From Gordionus sp. m RMFG-2023 (lineage: Eukaryota > Nematomorpha > Gordioida > Chordodea > Parachordodidae), in NCBI RefSeq assembly GCF_954871325.1, contig NC_088778.1, positions 15,837,666-15,901,665 of the forward strand: a stretch of DNA of 64,000 bases. The letters are read 5' to 3'. Position numbers and translations under genes: made by a program. Position 1 is the stretch's first letter. Every line of letters starts with the position of its first letter. The notes beneath the pieces were generated by a model, which saw nothing but the letters and a program-made list of their open reading frames with translations, was not told where the DNA came from and made no database searches. This document shows positions 12,001 to 27,000 of this stretch, piece after piece.

Positions 12001-15000
12001 ATTGTCTAATTCTCGATGACATATCATTACTATCAATATTCTCAAAATTAACATTGTTATTATTATCATTGGTTTACTCATAATTTAAAGAATTGGGTAA
12101 ATTATTCATGAATGTATTATAACTTTCATCAATAAAAATTATAGGTTTAAATGGCCAAATTATACATTATTTAATACCAGTTTGAACTGTAGCTACGTAA
12201 AATACTCTTGGCTATACCTGGTATATCATAGATTATAAAATGTTAACCATAATTAGTTCTTATCCATGAGTCTCAACTGAAGAGTTATAATATCTCTTTA
12301 ATGGGCCAAACACTGTTTTATCCAAAGGTTGTAGTATATATATGGGTACAATGTGGTGGGAGAGTTAATAATATTATCCCTTCCTCCTAACAAAAGAATT
12401 AATAAGAATATGATTAACCAATAAAATAAGGACCTTTCTATCTTTTGTAGATTTAACATGTTTGGCAAAATGATTTAAGAAAATTAAAAAGTCATCCTCT
12501 AACATCCAGTCTGAACCATACCAATAGCACCAACTGGTCCATCTCCTAAAAAGTGGTTATAATATTTTTTCCTAGGATATATAAACATTGTGGTAAGTTT
12601 CCCAGTGCATTAACTGCAATTGCTAAAGTCATAAGAGTTCCCCTCTCACCTGATTTGATAGCTCCAACTTGTTTTTGGACTTTCATGGCTAAAACTTTAG
12701 CTGGTTTCTGTACGGTTTTTAAACCTATAATAATAATATTTTCATATAATAGCATTGTAATTTTATATTAATTAAAATTAAATTAGATTTTTATATGGAG
12801 AACATATGATAAATTAAATGCCAAGATTTTAATCACTACTGAGTGATATATTACTATTCAAAATATTAATGAATCGTAGATTACAAAGTCGGGTTTTAAT
12901 TATAGAGATTATATTTGTATATAAATTCATTAATTTTATGCCTTATTCTGACATTTTAATAAATATTCATTTCTTATATGCCTTATATAAATTAATATTT
13001 TACCAGTTTCGTCCATATTAAAGATCTCATTTGTAGTTAGTCTGGGAGCATCCAAAATATTTTTAAGATTATCAAAAAAAATTTCTACATTTATCCTTAT
13101 TAAAATTAATATGTTAACCAATCTTCACCAGCAGATTTGTTATTTTCTAAAGATTGTGATACTTTTTTTATATTATATTTACATGAAAGTTGATAAGCTA
13201 ATTTTCTGGCCTTTATTAAAATATATTATGAACAAATAACATTTATTGATAAATTTATTTTAAGGCACATATTTGCTACTTTGATAAAATACTTAATCTG
13301 TCTTGTATTGGATAAAATAATCTTAAGTTATATCTCTTAACTATGATATAACTAAGGTTTGTAATGTTTCTAATATTGATTATTTTTGGGTGTGTAATTT
13401 CTAACCATGTTAAAATTAAAATTTAAAAAAAATGGAGAAAAAGGTTCGACCTAACCTCGTAAAAATAGCCCCAATGCCACCACTTTGATTAAGATCATAT
13501 TTTGAAGTGTTTATAATATCAATTTTGTTCTGGTAAATTGATATTCTATAAAATAGGATTTTATATAAGATAATTTTTGGGTGCTAAAAATGTATATTAA
13601 TCTTTATTTTTGAAAAATTATAAAGTTTTAAAAAGTTACTTTTGCAGGTACGAATCATATAATGTATTATAAAAATTCTTCAAGCTGTCCGATAGAAATA
13701 AAAATTATTGCCGCATATGCATTATATAATTATATAGTTTTGGTAAAAAAATTATCCCTTAGAGTTTAATACTCTAGAAAATAAAGCCACGTCTCGCTAT
13801 AACCCCGGGTTCATTATATCCCCGGTCTCCCCTACGCGATTTTCCACTTTGAAGGTGTATATATTTGGAGCTGGTCGAGCTGGCGCTTAAAAATTTAAAT
13901 TTTATTAACGTTTACAACATACAAATCTCGTTTTTAGGTCGATTTGACGTGGAATGGCTCATATTCTAGTTGTTTTGAGTACTTATTTTATGAATTTCAG
14001 ACATTTACATATCCTTTGCCATTTATAATTTATATACAACTAAAATTATATTAAGTTTAAAAGTTTATAGCAAAGAGTAGGATTTCTACACATGCTGCAA
14101 TACATTTCCATCAAAATGATAATTTATTCATTGTGTAAATTGATAGAGAGAAATTAACTTGGAAAACACATTATTGCTAACATTTATGAATATAATTTTT
14201 TTAATAAATATTTTATTTTTTAATGGATCTATATCATTAGGAACGCAAACATAAGTGAAGAATTAAATAAAGATAAAGCTCTGCCAATAGCATCATTTGC
14301 TACCTCATCGGCTATTAAATATGTGGATATATTAATACCTCAAAAATTTCAATATGAAGTACATGCTAAAAAAAATATTAATATTTTATCATACATAATA
14401 TTTTTCTATCATTTTTTATTATTTCCAATATTAATATCTTTTGATGGTTATTTATTTTTTCTTTAGGATTTTTAAAAGTTAAATATTTAACAATTATAAA
14501 ACTTTTGTAAATAACAGGGTGTCAAACTAAACTGAATCAAGAAACCATAAACAATATAATTTTCCAAACCATCATGATAAAATCTAAAAAGTGAAGAACT
14601 AAACCATTATAAATTTGTATTAAGCACAATAAACAAAGAGACTTTCATGGGCCTTAATTTTTTAACCAACCCTGGCCCAGGCTAGCAGTAAAAAAAATTT
14701 CCATTACCAGCCCAAACCCATATCCAAAAATTTAATATATTTTATTTAATAGAAATAAACAATATTTATGTGTATTTAAGCAATCATTTTGTTTAAAATA
14801 CTGAAATTTATTATAAGAAAAAAATGGCAATATTTCTTTAAGTTATTGACTGTTTTAAATAAGCTAAATATAAATTTAATAATTTTAGATTTAAGCCCCT
14901 TAAAAAAAATTTAAAAACCCAAGCCTGCTAGACCGGCAGTCTCATAAGTTCTCAGCTTACTGGGGTTTATAATTTTATATATTTTAATTAATGATTGGCA

Positions 15001-18000
15001 TAGTTTAAACTATTTAAAAAAATAAATAGTACATATATTGGCCTGTTTTATGTTATTTAATTTGTTATATTATTCATATTTCATAATTAAAATAAATTTA
15101 GCCTATTTTTAAAAAAATTCATTTAGTTTTTATTTTAAAGTTTTAAAATATTTTTATCAAGTTTTTGGGATGGAATAAATCAAAAAATTTTCAAACCAAA
15201 AAATAATTGGAACAGAACTAAACAATTTAAATTATAAACAAAAAACCAATTAACTGTATATACATAACTGTTTGATACCCTCCTCCAAATCGAGTTTTTT
15301 TCAAAAAATTATTTAGATTGGCATTTGTTACTGTCTAGTGTTGTTAAACAGCCTGATTTGGGTCGATTTTTTTAAAAGAGCTCAATTAAGATTTTAGTCA
15401 AAATAATATTATATTTATATAGTCCTGGAGATTTTTCTCATATATGGCAGAAAGGTTTGGACCTCTATTTTCCAAATCTCGAGGTTTACATTATATTATT
15501 TAAGCTAATTTTTTATCGGGTTGTTTAACAACACTACTTTGCACAGTGACCTAAAAAATACAATTCTAATGTTTTATAAAGTTTGAAAAAAATAAATTTC
15601 AAAAATTATTAAAGCGAAAATCGTTTTTAAAGAAAGATTTTTAATCAAATTTTACCTAAAAATGCCAAATATATTTTGTAGATATACACAAAAAATTATA
15701 CAAGATGAAATCAATTTTTTTTAAAAAAATAGATTTTTGATCAAATTTTTTTTATAATTACTTTTCAATCTCTGTTTTTGCATAATGAACCTGATTTTTA
15801 AGAAGAACCTAGATCCAATAGTTATATTCACAATATTTCTGATATTAATCACTTACATTGGTTAAGACATTTAATTTTATTCTCTGACACACTGACTGGC
15901 TACTGTAATTAGATTTATTTTATTGATATATTAAAATATACCCTCCATCTTTTTATAAAATCAATAGGCTGCTTCATCATATTTAGCCGTCGTTCTCAAA
16001 AATGGATATTTAAATATATTCTCGACCCATATAAACGGGTAATCATTTAAAAATAACCATTATTACATAGTATTTTTTGGTGATAAAGGGAGTTGACAAA
16101 AGCTTACTCAGTAGTTATAAATAGTGCTGTAAACATTTTAAAAAAATCGAACGCGTTCACCGTTCATTGGCAAAAATCGAACGCGTTCACTTTCAAAAAA
16201 AGGAAAGCGTTCACGTTCGTTCAAAATTTATGATAAATTTTTTTAAATATAATTTAATATGTCTTATATTTTTTAACATATTATATTAGCCATGTTAAAA
16301 AAATAATATAGGTTTATTATAATATAATTATAAATGCAATATAATATAACGAATGAAACATATTTTTATTTATAAAAATTTTTTTTTATAATTTTTAAGA
16401 CAATTGTTTTTCAAAATTTTCATCTGATAGACAGAAACGCTTGGCAGTTAATACGACATTAACTATATTAAAAACTCGCTTTACAGGGGCAGATGAGGCG
16501 ATTGCTGTATTATATATAATAAACAACTCTTCTAACGCGGGGAATTTATTAATAACATTTATTGTTTTGTCCTTTGCTTCAAAAAATTGAGATAAGTTAG
16601 CCTCCTCCAATCCATCCTCTACTTCCTCGTCAAAAAAAAGAATATCTCGAAATTAACAGTTCTTGCATTATCATTTCTAAGTTTTCAATAACGCTATAAG
16701 TTTATTAGGTTCTTTCTGTGGATGTTTTATCCATCGTCATTGAGGCTTGAATATTGGTATATAATTGCAGTAAGAACATATTGATCTTCATATATATATG
16801 TTCTAATCTTAAAAAATATATATAATTAATTTGATAATGATAGGTTTAATTCCTTTTATTAATCCCATTTAATACTGCGTCTATTAATGGTTGACCATAT
16901 TTTAGCCCACTAATTTTTTTAATTTTTAAATAACTATCGTTATTGTTAGGGTCAAATAGCCCAAATGTACATTTTCTTCAAATTTAATGATTTACTTAGT
17001 TATAGTATATAAAATAAAATAATTAATAAAATCAAATGTCGTTTTAAATTGGAACTTGAAGATATTGAAACCGATATAATACTTTTTGAGCACATTTTCG
17101 ATTTGGTAAGTATTGAATTAGTTCCCTTAATATAGGATGTTACTGTAAAATATTTATCATATTTGGGTCATGGTAATGTTAATTCATTGATTTTAAATTT
17201 TCAGAATCACAGCATGATTATGAAATAATAATATCCATGCTTACACTAATCTATTAAATTAAAATATAAAAAATGATATTCAAATTAATAAACTATAATA
17301 ACGGCGTGTTAAAAAAATTGAAATGTGAAAAAGGAAAAGCAGCTGATTAAAAAATTTGACTTTTTCTAAAAAAGTTCGGATTAATATTAAATTTTTCATA
17401 CAAATAAAAATAAAATGTGTTTTTAAAATTGAACGAACGAACGCGTTCGTCAAAAAAAAGGAACGCGTTCACGTTCAAAGTTCTTCGAGTAAAAGGGACG
17501 CTATTCATCATTTTTTTCAAAAAAACGAACTTCGTTCACGAACGCGTACAACACTAGTTATAAATCTAATTTAGGTACACATAAAATAGTATATCCGAAC
17601 ATGTCTAAATTATACCTACAAAAGTACGAATCGAATAATTGCATTATGAATAATAGAATTATTCGTATTCGTTTAAATCGCACACTATTCGTATTCGTAC
17701 GAATAATAAAATGATTATTCGATTAGATTCGTCGAATATTCGATTCGATTATAAAATTTATTTTGTAAAATTTAACTATGGATAAAAGACAAACCAATTT
17801 TATTAGTAAGATAAAATAGAAGCATACATATATAGTATATTTATACATAATGTAGAAAAATAAATATAATATTTATATCATGTATAGGACATATCTGACA
17901 ACAACCAATTAATCAAATACAAAGGTTTAAACTTTACTTCGGAGTTTATACTATCACCAAATGTAGATGAGATAATAGCTTTTAAAAAATTTATCACAAA

Positions 18001-21000
18001 ATGATAACACATATTTTAGTGAATTTTGATATAAGTTTAAAAAATACTATTACATGTACTTATATTAAATTTTATACAGATTTACTTATAAAATATTTTT
18101 TACAAAAATTTGGATTTATAGTTTTAATATAAAAACAGTTCATAAAATTTATAAATTATCCCCAACATTATTTTAAAAAAGTTAATAGATTATTAGTACC
18201 ATGTATATGAGTACAAATAATTGTAGGAAATAATAGATTGTCAAAAAGCTATGCGATCTAAAAATACAAAACTCACATCTAGCAATATTTTACAAATAAA
18301 GTGGTAAAAATTTAGGCAAAAAGTAAAATTTATGATTTCTCCATCATCAAACAAATGAGAAATATCTGCATCGCCCGTCATTCTTGACGGGATAGTTACT
18401 AGTTTATTATAATTGTGTATGTATAATTAATTCGATAAAATAAATACCTGTCCATAAAAGAATTTTCTGAAGTTGTTTTGGATTATGAAGTTATATAAAA
18501 TTTTTAAAATATAAAATGCTTCTTCAATATTCCACTAGTAAATTTTATTAAATAAGAATGATTTCATGTAATTCCTAATTATCTAATATATATATATATA
18601 TATATAATTATTTTTCAACATTTATTAATATAATACTATAAATTATTTTAGTCGAATAATCTCGAATAATAGAAAAAAAATTATTCGACGAATAATATAT
18701 TTTCTTTTTTTAAATATATTTGTATTGTATAATTAGCAAAGGTCTCAGCTAACTGACCATTTATGCTGCATGCAGCAAGTGCCGGTAAATAGCAACTGAG
18801 TGAAATATTATTTATATTTGTTTAAATTGATTCACATTTCGTCCAAGGCTTAGTGTGAGTTGGTGGCGATATATTAGGTATGTCTTAAGGCCTAATATTG
18901 GCTAAGGTTTTCCTCCCAAAATATAAATTTTACAATTTTTAGATTCTTTTAAAGAAAAAAAAATTAATATTTAATTCATCTGCTTTGCTTGATATTATTT
19001 TAAAAAATGAGTGTATAAAAAATTCAGTATGAATACATTTACTAACCTTTTACCAGTGGCTTGAATAATATCGTCATGGAATTATTGTTAAATAAAATTT
19101 TAGACGTTTGACAAAATTCCAGTGTTGCTAAACGCTACTTTTAAAAGTAGCGCTCTACACTGCCGCTATAATTATGTGTCTATTTTCACAACTAAAAAAT
19201 ACTGGTATAAAAATATGACTAAAATTTCATATACATATAATTTATTTTTTATTGTATTTCAATATTAATATTTATAAATACTCTCATCTCCAAGTCTAGA
19301 GCGATTATCAGAAAGTATAAGCTTTGCCATATCAAACGTTCAACACTAGCATTTGAGGGCAATGCAGTATTAAATTTAATATACATATTATTTATAAAAG
19401 AGAAATCATCAAAAATATTATTTGAGTATTTTTTAAATTTAAAAAAATCATCTATAGTAGGAGGAGTTTTTGATCTTGCTAGGGTAGGTATAGTAATTGG
19501 GCTAAACATTGATAAAATTTTAGTGGATGCTACTAGTCTTGTTTAATGATAAAACCTTCTAGCACATCTTACAACGAAATTTGTACCCTGTGTTAATTTT
19601 TTATCGAGATTAAAATGTTTTGTGAATTTATAAAAGGAAATTTCATATTAGGATCATTTCCCAGGGGAATTATTTAGCATACATGATCTGTACCAAAATT
19701 TTCTTCAATATCATTATCTGTTGTCGACATTTTAAAATTAGATTTATAATGCATATTTTAAAATATAAATTTCAAAATAAAATAAAATAAAAATATTATG
19801 ATTATAGAATTAATTGTAAAATTATAAATATATTTTAACAATTTTTATTATATAAAATTGAAACTAACGAAGTAGCACGTTATTTCTATATTAGTAGCCA
19901 GCTTATTTTTTTTTTAAATTTAGCTCGCTAGAGCTAACGCTGCTGAAAAAAGTAGCACGAAACTACATTGCAAATTACGTTTTTTTTTTGGTTTCAAAAA
20001 AAACATATGGTAACGAAAACATCTAATATAGACCAATGTTAGAAAGATATGGCCTTTTTAACTTTTAAGCTCATAGCAGATAATTATATGACATCAACTT
20101 AATGAGCAACCCCCTACCATCTTGTTCACAAAATAATACAATCAATTTATATTTCAATGTTTTGTTAAAAACCGTTCGATTTGAGGTGATTTTTAGAGAC
20201 TAACTCAATATTTTACAGAGTTGTTAAAGGATCTAGATATAAAAATGTGGTATCTATATCTAGATATAAAAATGTGGTATCTGTATCTAGATAGATTTTT
20301 GATTAAATAATTTGTATCTATATATTATTTTAGACGTTTTATCTGTATCTAGATCCATTTAAAAAGTATCTTTTAACAACTCTGATATTTTATCCAGAAA
20401 AATATTACGCAAGCCGGAATATATTGCTCATAAATGGCTCAATTTTATTATCTATTAGCGAAATCTCCAGGCTTAGGCAATATTTTTTGGACAAAATATT
20501 TGTTAGCAGTTTTTAAAAATCGAGCTGTTTAACAACACTATTTTAATGAAAGAATGTTCTTGAATACTTGATTGTCTATTTGCATGATTTGTTAATTTAA
20601 TTGTATTTTAAAGTTTTACATATAAATTTTCAACCAAATATTAATACCGTAGCAAATAATTTTTTTTAAAAAACAAAAAAATCAACGTTTGTTTTTTTCC
20701 CGATAAAAACGGGGTTTTTTTATACCTAGTGGCTACTCAGGGTAAGTTACATTTTAGTCAACATAAAAGTTCTTTAATCTGAGTAAAAAATTATTGTTCT
20801 AAATGCTCCCTCCAATTAAATACTATATATATATATTTATTTAATAATTCTAATTTAAGAATGTACATCATTTTTATTCATCTTTATATAATTTCATAAG
20901 ACATCGTATCAACAAACCTCTATACCCCCAATATTCGATCGCTTTCAAACGTAAATTTATAACTCCCGGTAACAATTCAGCAAACGACACCGAAGCCACC

Positions 21001-24000
21001 ATAACCCTACCTATCATATTCGCTAAGCTTGACACTGAAATCTCGAACACCGATACCAGTTTGGCGGTTAAAATACATTTGGGCTATGGAAATTTAGTTC
21101 GTAATGCCACCAATTCTTCGAACATGTCAAAATCTCCCGATAAAAAACGTAAAATAGATGGTTTAAAAGTCAACAAAAATGAGATGCGCTTAGATCATTG
21201 CAGGCCTATTCTGTTCGAATCAATGGTTAATAATATATCATATGTTTATTTTAAAAGATTAATTACTTAAAATAAGAGGTTATGTAAAATTATTTTTAAT
21301 AGTAGAAGTAGAAACAATAATGAAATTAATATTTTTATAGTTACTTTCTCTTTCATTTTTTATAATTAGTTAATAGCTGCCTAATCCCCTTGGAACTATA
21401 TTGTATAGCATAAGAAGGCGTTTATTTTAAAAAATTTCTTACGGAATTGAAAACGACCCAGATAATATTTTGACCCTAACTCAATATCGACCAAAGGTAG
21501 TTTAAAACCCAATGAAGCAACATTATGTCAAATAATATTTTTTTCAAACATATTTTTTTTACTGATAATAAAACGTAATCAAGTATCTATCCGACCTAAA
21601 AGAATCTGAAAACATATACCATCGAAATTTAGAAATATTACCCAAATTTATAAATACATCAGACGATCAAATATCCGAGATAAAAACCGTTATCGATGCT
21701 AAAGTATATTATATTTTTTACTTACATAATTTATTTTTAATGTATAAATGGCTCAAAAGTGTTGGAGGAATAGTAAGCAATATCCTTGGATATATTAAAT
21801 GTAATTAAAAGGTCTCTTGTGACAAAATATAATTATCTTTTTCTTGAGGGGTTTTAAAAACTAACTGGAAAGTTGATGTCAGAATGGGCACCTTGTTATA
21901 GAAAATACCGTATTTTATGAATTGTAACTCCCCCCGAAACAACAATTTTGTAGTAGATATCTGATAAATCAATTATTTTATTTCAGCCCAGCAGGTTCTA
22001 GGCATTTTTTTTATTTAGACAGGGCATGGTCTAATTAATTTAATCGTAATTTGAATCAATTTTTTGCAATTTATATTTTATTAGTTTTTTATTTTTAAAT
22101 ACAAACATTTTATTATTCATTATTTTATTATATTATATTTTGCATATAAGCTGAAATTGCTAAATATTATTAAAAACCAATTTATATTTGAGACAATTCT
22201 GAAATTAATTTGAAATTATTTTAATTATTTAAGGAATAATCTCCATTATTATTTTAAATTGCTCTTTTTAAATAAATATCAATATTCAATATTTTGTTAT
22301 CAATAAAAATTAATTCATCCGTTTATATAAAAATTTTAATTCTAGATTTATATAAAAATAATATATTAGTTTAAATTAAAATAATTAAACATTGTCATAA
22401 AATTATTTTTAATTATAATGTATCAAAATTAGAATAAATTAGGCAAATATTAAATTTTATCATTATATTTGATACGTTTTTTAGTCAATCCAATATTACC
22501 TTAACATTATTTTATTCATAAATTTCACAGATAACTGGATTGATGTAGTTCATAAATAGGGGTTATTTTTTCCAAGGACGCATCATAAAAACATTATTAT
22601 TATTTTATAAAACTTGATAAAAAATCGAGGTTTAATTTTTTTTTAAATCATAATTTTCTACAATCTTAGATTTAGTCTCGTTTTTAAAAAGTTTATTTAG
22701 GGAAAAATCATAAACTCTAAATATTTATTTTATCTTGGAACTATTCCATTTCAAATCGATCACTATTCGCCGACCCCTTTTAAAATTGTTAAAAATTTTT
22801 GGAAATCATTTAGATAGGTATAAAAATGAGAATCCGTTTATTTTAGCTCTCTAGCATACCTGGTCCCAAGATATAGGGCCCATATGTGCAGAAAAGATCC
22901 ACTTTGGAATTTGTAAAACTTTTAAAATGCTTATATCTCAAAAATTATTTATAGTAAAAAACATATAATATTGTATGGAAAAATTTCTAAAAGTCTATCA
23001 AAAATAAATTTGCGCCAATTTCAGTCTTTAACTTCCTATTTACCTAAGTTGCTTTACCAGTGTTTAAGCAATAAAGGGAGTTATTTCGAAAATTTTTTTT
23101 GCCTTTATATATATACGATGCCATAACCTTGGCGATGCTATCGTCTCTTCCAGAATATATATTTTGAAAGAAAATAGATGGCGCTTTAGTGGAATATGTT
23201 TAAAGTTTTGTTGCTAATAGCAATAATAGGATATTTTAAATTTTTATATGTCATAATTTTTAAAGGGATTATCACAAGTTTTAAAGGGATAACTAAAAGT
23301 TTTAAGTTAAGGAATGATAATACTGTATTATCACGTTTTAATCATGATAAAGAGAAATCTTATTTTTAAAAACGTTTTACGCGCGTTTCATATTTTCTTT
23401 TTAATTTTATTGTTATTTATTAATTTTCAATGTTGTTTTATTTGGCTTTGTGAAATAAGATATTACTAATATAGGGTATCATTCGATAGCTAATCATAAG
23501 ATCTAATCAACCGGATAAAAATTAAAATCGATATGGGCATCAAATAAAAAGTAAATAAAAAGCCTTGATTATATTAATATTTATCAAGCTAAGTAGGCGT
23601 GTTAAGATCTCATGATTATTATTATTAACATAAAACATCAATATGGGTATCAAATAAATACAACATATTTAGACTTCAATATTAAATATCATTATAAGCA
23701 GCGGTCATATATAGTTAATGCTCTTTAAAAACTCATTGTACCTTAATGATAAAATTTTTTGCTCGCAACTTAATCTTATATGTAATATTTTTAAATCTTA
23801 AAATTTCGGAAGGCTATATTTGAAACCATCGATTCAATAATGACATTATAAATTATTCTTATTACCGTTATAAATGATTATACTTCTATACAAGCAAATC
23901 ATTTTTTTAACATATAATGAACCATATTTTATTTGATTTGATTTTGATAATTGAAATTTATAATTTTGAAAATTATTTATTATTTACACAAATAATATTT

Positions 24001-27000
24001 AAATGACATTTTGTGGAACTATTATTTATTATTTACACAAATAATATATAAATTACATTTTGTAGAACAATTAATACCATTTTTAAAACATTAACATCTC
24101 TTATTGTTGCAACTTTTTTGGCAATTGCAAATTGATTTACAATTACCTTAAGAAGATGCATTTCTTGATGCTGTTATTATGTAGATGGTTTTATTAGGAA
24201 TGGTTAAATTGGTAAATTTTGTTAATTTATGAACGTTCGTTTTTAAAAATGGGGAATCAATTTTTCCCAAATTAGTTCCAACCCATAGTTTCTCGCCCTC
24301 CGTCATATAATTTCGGCTTCAATAATTTTAGGGCATAGATTTTATCTATCATTTTTATTTATTGGGATCAGTACGTGATCCCCAAAGGATAATTTTATTT
24401 TTGTAAACATTATCTTCCTTATTCCTATCTATTAAATATGCAATAAACGAAGGCAGTCTAGCTAAAATATTTTCGATGCTATTTTATCTTTCCTTAATAT
24501 TGTTTTACCTATTTTATGGTTCGTTCTCTCCGAATATTCAATATTGTAAAATGATTCGTAGGAATTTCCCCTTTTTATTTTGTGAGCAATCACTATACCC
24601 TATGATAAAACCTTCAGCCACATCTTACAGCAAAATTATACCTTGTGTTAATTATTTTAATCTAGATTAAAATAATTTGTGAATTTAGGAAAAGAAAATT
24701 CCATATCGTCATCATTTTACAGGGATATTACTTTGTCGATATGATCTTTACCAAGATTATCTTCATTATCAATCTCTAATGTCGACATTTAAAATTTTTT
24801 ATTTTTTTGAAAAATATATTTACAATGCATATTTTTAAATTTCAAAATAAAATAAAATGATTATGATTTTAGAATTAACTATAAAATTATTATAATAATT
24901 TTTGCTTATTTTTTTAGTAGCTAGCAATCGCTATCGTTCTTTTTAGCTAAAGTTATCGATACTAAAAAAAAAGCTATAGAATAACGCGCTACATTAAGAA
25001 CACTGCAATTTAAATATTTCGGGTTCAGGATTGGAACCGAAAAAAAGATTTAAAAAATTGTTTTATCTTTATTCTTTTTTATTTCTTAAAATATCCAAGT
25101 GGAAATTCTGTTAATATGTTGAGGGCCTGACTAAAAGGCTAAGTCATTCTTAACGTGGTTTGTGTTTTGACAGAAAATTTATAAATATCCGAAATCTTAA
25201 TTTATACTAAGGGAGATTAGGAATAAACGCATAAAAGAATGATTTTAATCAAATTAATTTTATATTATGTAGGCCACCCCAACCATTAATATATTAAATT
25301 TCGATCTATCTATAATTTTATGTGAAAGTTAATTTTAATAATATGTAGAATATATTGATTGATAAATAACGGACTTCCCAAGTATTTAATAACCATATTC
25401 AATTTATATATTATGAAATTATACAAATTCTGACCACCTAATTCTTAGACCCGACCATTTACTACTATTTAATTTTATAGTTTTTACAGATTTCCATTAC
25501 CTTAAATCAGATATTCATATCAAATTATTTTTTTTAAACCCTCCCTTCTCAGGACCTAATCCACCCATTAAGAGACCAAGAGTGAATACTATTATTTTAG
25601 TAGAAAAATATTATAATTCGCTTCAATTTTATAGTCATTCATATCAATATTTTATGTTGATAAATAATTTCCTAGCCCTCCAAGACCTAGAGCCCATTTA
25701 GAGTTTAATTATTATTACAATAAAAAATATTTTAATAATCTTTTATTTTATACCCTTATCAGAAAAAATTATTTTTTAACCCCCTCCTTAATCCAGACCA
25801 AGTCATACCCATCAAGACCAATAATGAATATTTTAGTCAAAAGATATTTAAATTACCTTTTGTTTGATACCCATATCGATATTTTATGTTAAAAAATATT
25901 CCTGACCCCTCCAGGTCCTAGATCCGCCCATTTGAGTGATTATTATATATAAAAATAAAAAATATTTGAATTACCTTGTATTTGATACCCATATCAAAAA
26001 AATTATTCTTTTGCCCCCCCCCCTTCATCCACCACTCAGCCCAAGTCCTACCCATCAAGACCAAGAATGAAGGCTTTCAGTCAAAAGATATTAAAATTAG
26101 CTATTATTTGATATCCATATCGATATTTTGTTTTGATAAAAATATACCTCACCAACCAGAACTAGACTCGCCCATTAAGGGGAAGAGATTGATCTCTAGT
26201 TCAATAGAATTTTTGAAGCTATCGATTGATACTCTATATTATTAGACATATCTTATTTCATAAGGCCAAAAAAATAACATTGAAAATAAATAACAATGCA
26301 TTTTTTTAAAAAATAAAGAAAACGCGTTATAAATAAAGATTCTTCTTTATCATGGTTCAAACGTGATAATACCTTAAAGTTCTTTATCCTTTAAAAAATT
26401 GAATTCTTAAAGGGATCGCTTTAAAACCCGTGATGATCCCGGATAGTTCTTGTTAGGCCAAAATATAATTATATTGAATGCTTTGGATATGCCGCACATG
26501 GTTTGAATCTACTTATAGATTTATCCCAAATATGTTTTATTGAAAAGATCGTCAAAAAAATTAAACAAATAATTAAATATATAAAATTTAATGATATTTT
26601 ATTAGCAACTTATAAAGAAAGGCAAATATTAAAAGGATATTAATCTTCCTTAAAAATTCCAAGTCCGACAAGATATAGAAGGTTTGGTTATAATATTGCA
26701 AAGTCTTGTGAAAAATAAGGAAGTTTTGCAAGAAATAGCAATTTCAAGTTTATTTATAGACACAAAGAAGGCGTATTATATTAAACAAAGAAGGATACTG
26801 GGATAAATTAAAATTTCTACTGACTTTTTTGAAATTCATTTATAACAAAATTATAATTGTTGAATCGGATACAGCTGTGTTACTGACTTAAGCTAGATAA
26901 GTAATCGAGAGAATTATTGTGAGATATTAAATTTCTATAAAAATATCTTCCATTTTTAATGATATATAAACGACTACACATTTGATCATTATTGCTTATC

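Larger units (their letters stand above)
9379..13963 (-). mobile_element. Long-TIR DNA transposon interrupted by a pogo-like insertion
   Basis: The left arm (about 9379-9990) is the inverted copy of about 10905-11365 plus 13834-13963. Ends are GGGTAATTCCATGACAAATC and, inverted, GAGCCATTCCACGTCAAATC. Arms of about 600 bp surround a core with a transposase-like fragment (10500-10894, - strand). The right arm is split by the element at 11366-13833. The whole lies in WDR43 intron 5. The superfamily is not assigned. Confidence 0.75.
23262..26444. mobile_element. Long-TIR element with minisatellite-like subterminal repeats
   Basis: The left arm from about 23262 (gggattatcacaagttttaa) is inverted at the right to about 26444 (gggatcatcacgggttttaa). 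Pairing extends at least 250 bp on each side (tattatcacgtttt, gtgaaataagata, gtatcattcgatag). Inside the arms lie copies of a degenerate repeat (gatacccatatcgatatttt), in inverse orientation at left and direct at right. A hAT remnant sits in the core. No own transposase was recognised. Confidence 0.65.

Noticed and set aside
18725-18900. GC-richer patch, SINE-like in look
   Set aside because: No A-box/B-box pair at proper spacing and no second copy found in the window.
26012-26022. Runs of 8-11 C or G (here and near 37325, 42510, 52245, 52965, 56112, 56670)
   Set aside because: Noted as possible secondary-structure sites, but they are single homopolymer tracts without repeated G-runs at quadruplex spacing; not called as features.
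25976-26245. 89-codon frame with proline-rich start
   Set aside because: It lies wholly in the degenerate tandem repeat, and the same text recurs at other units with stops.
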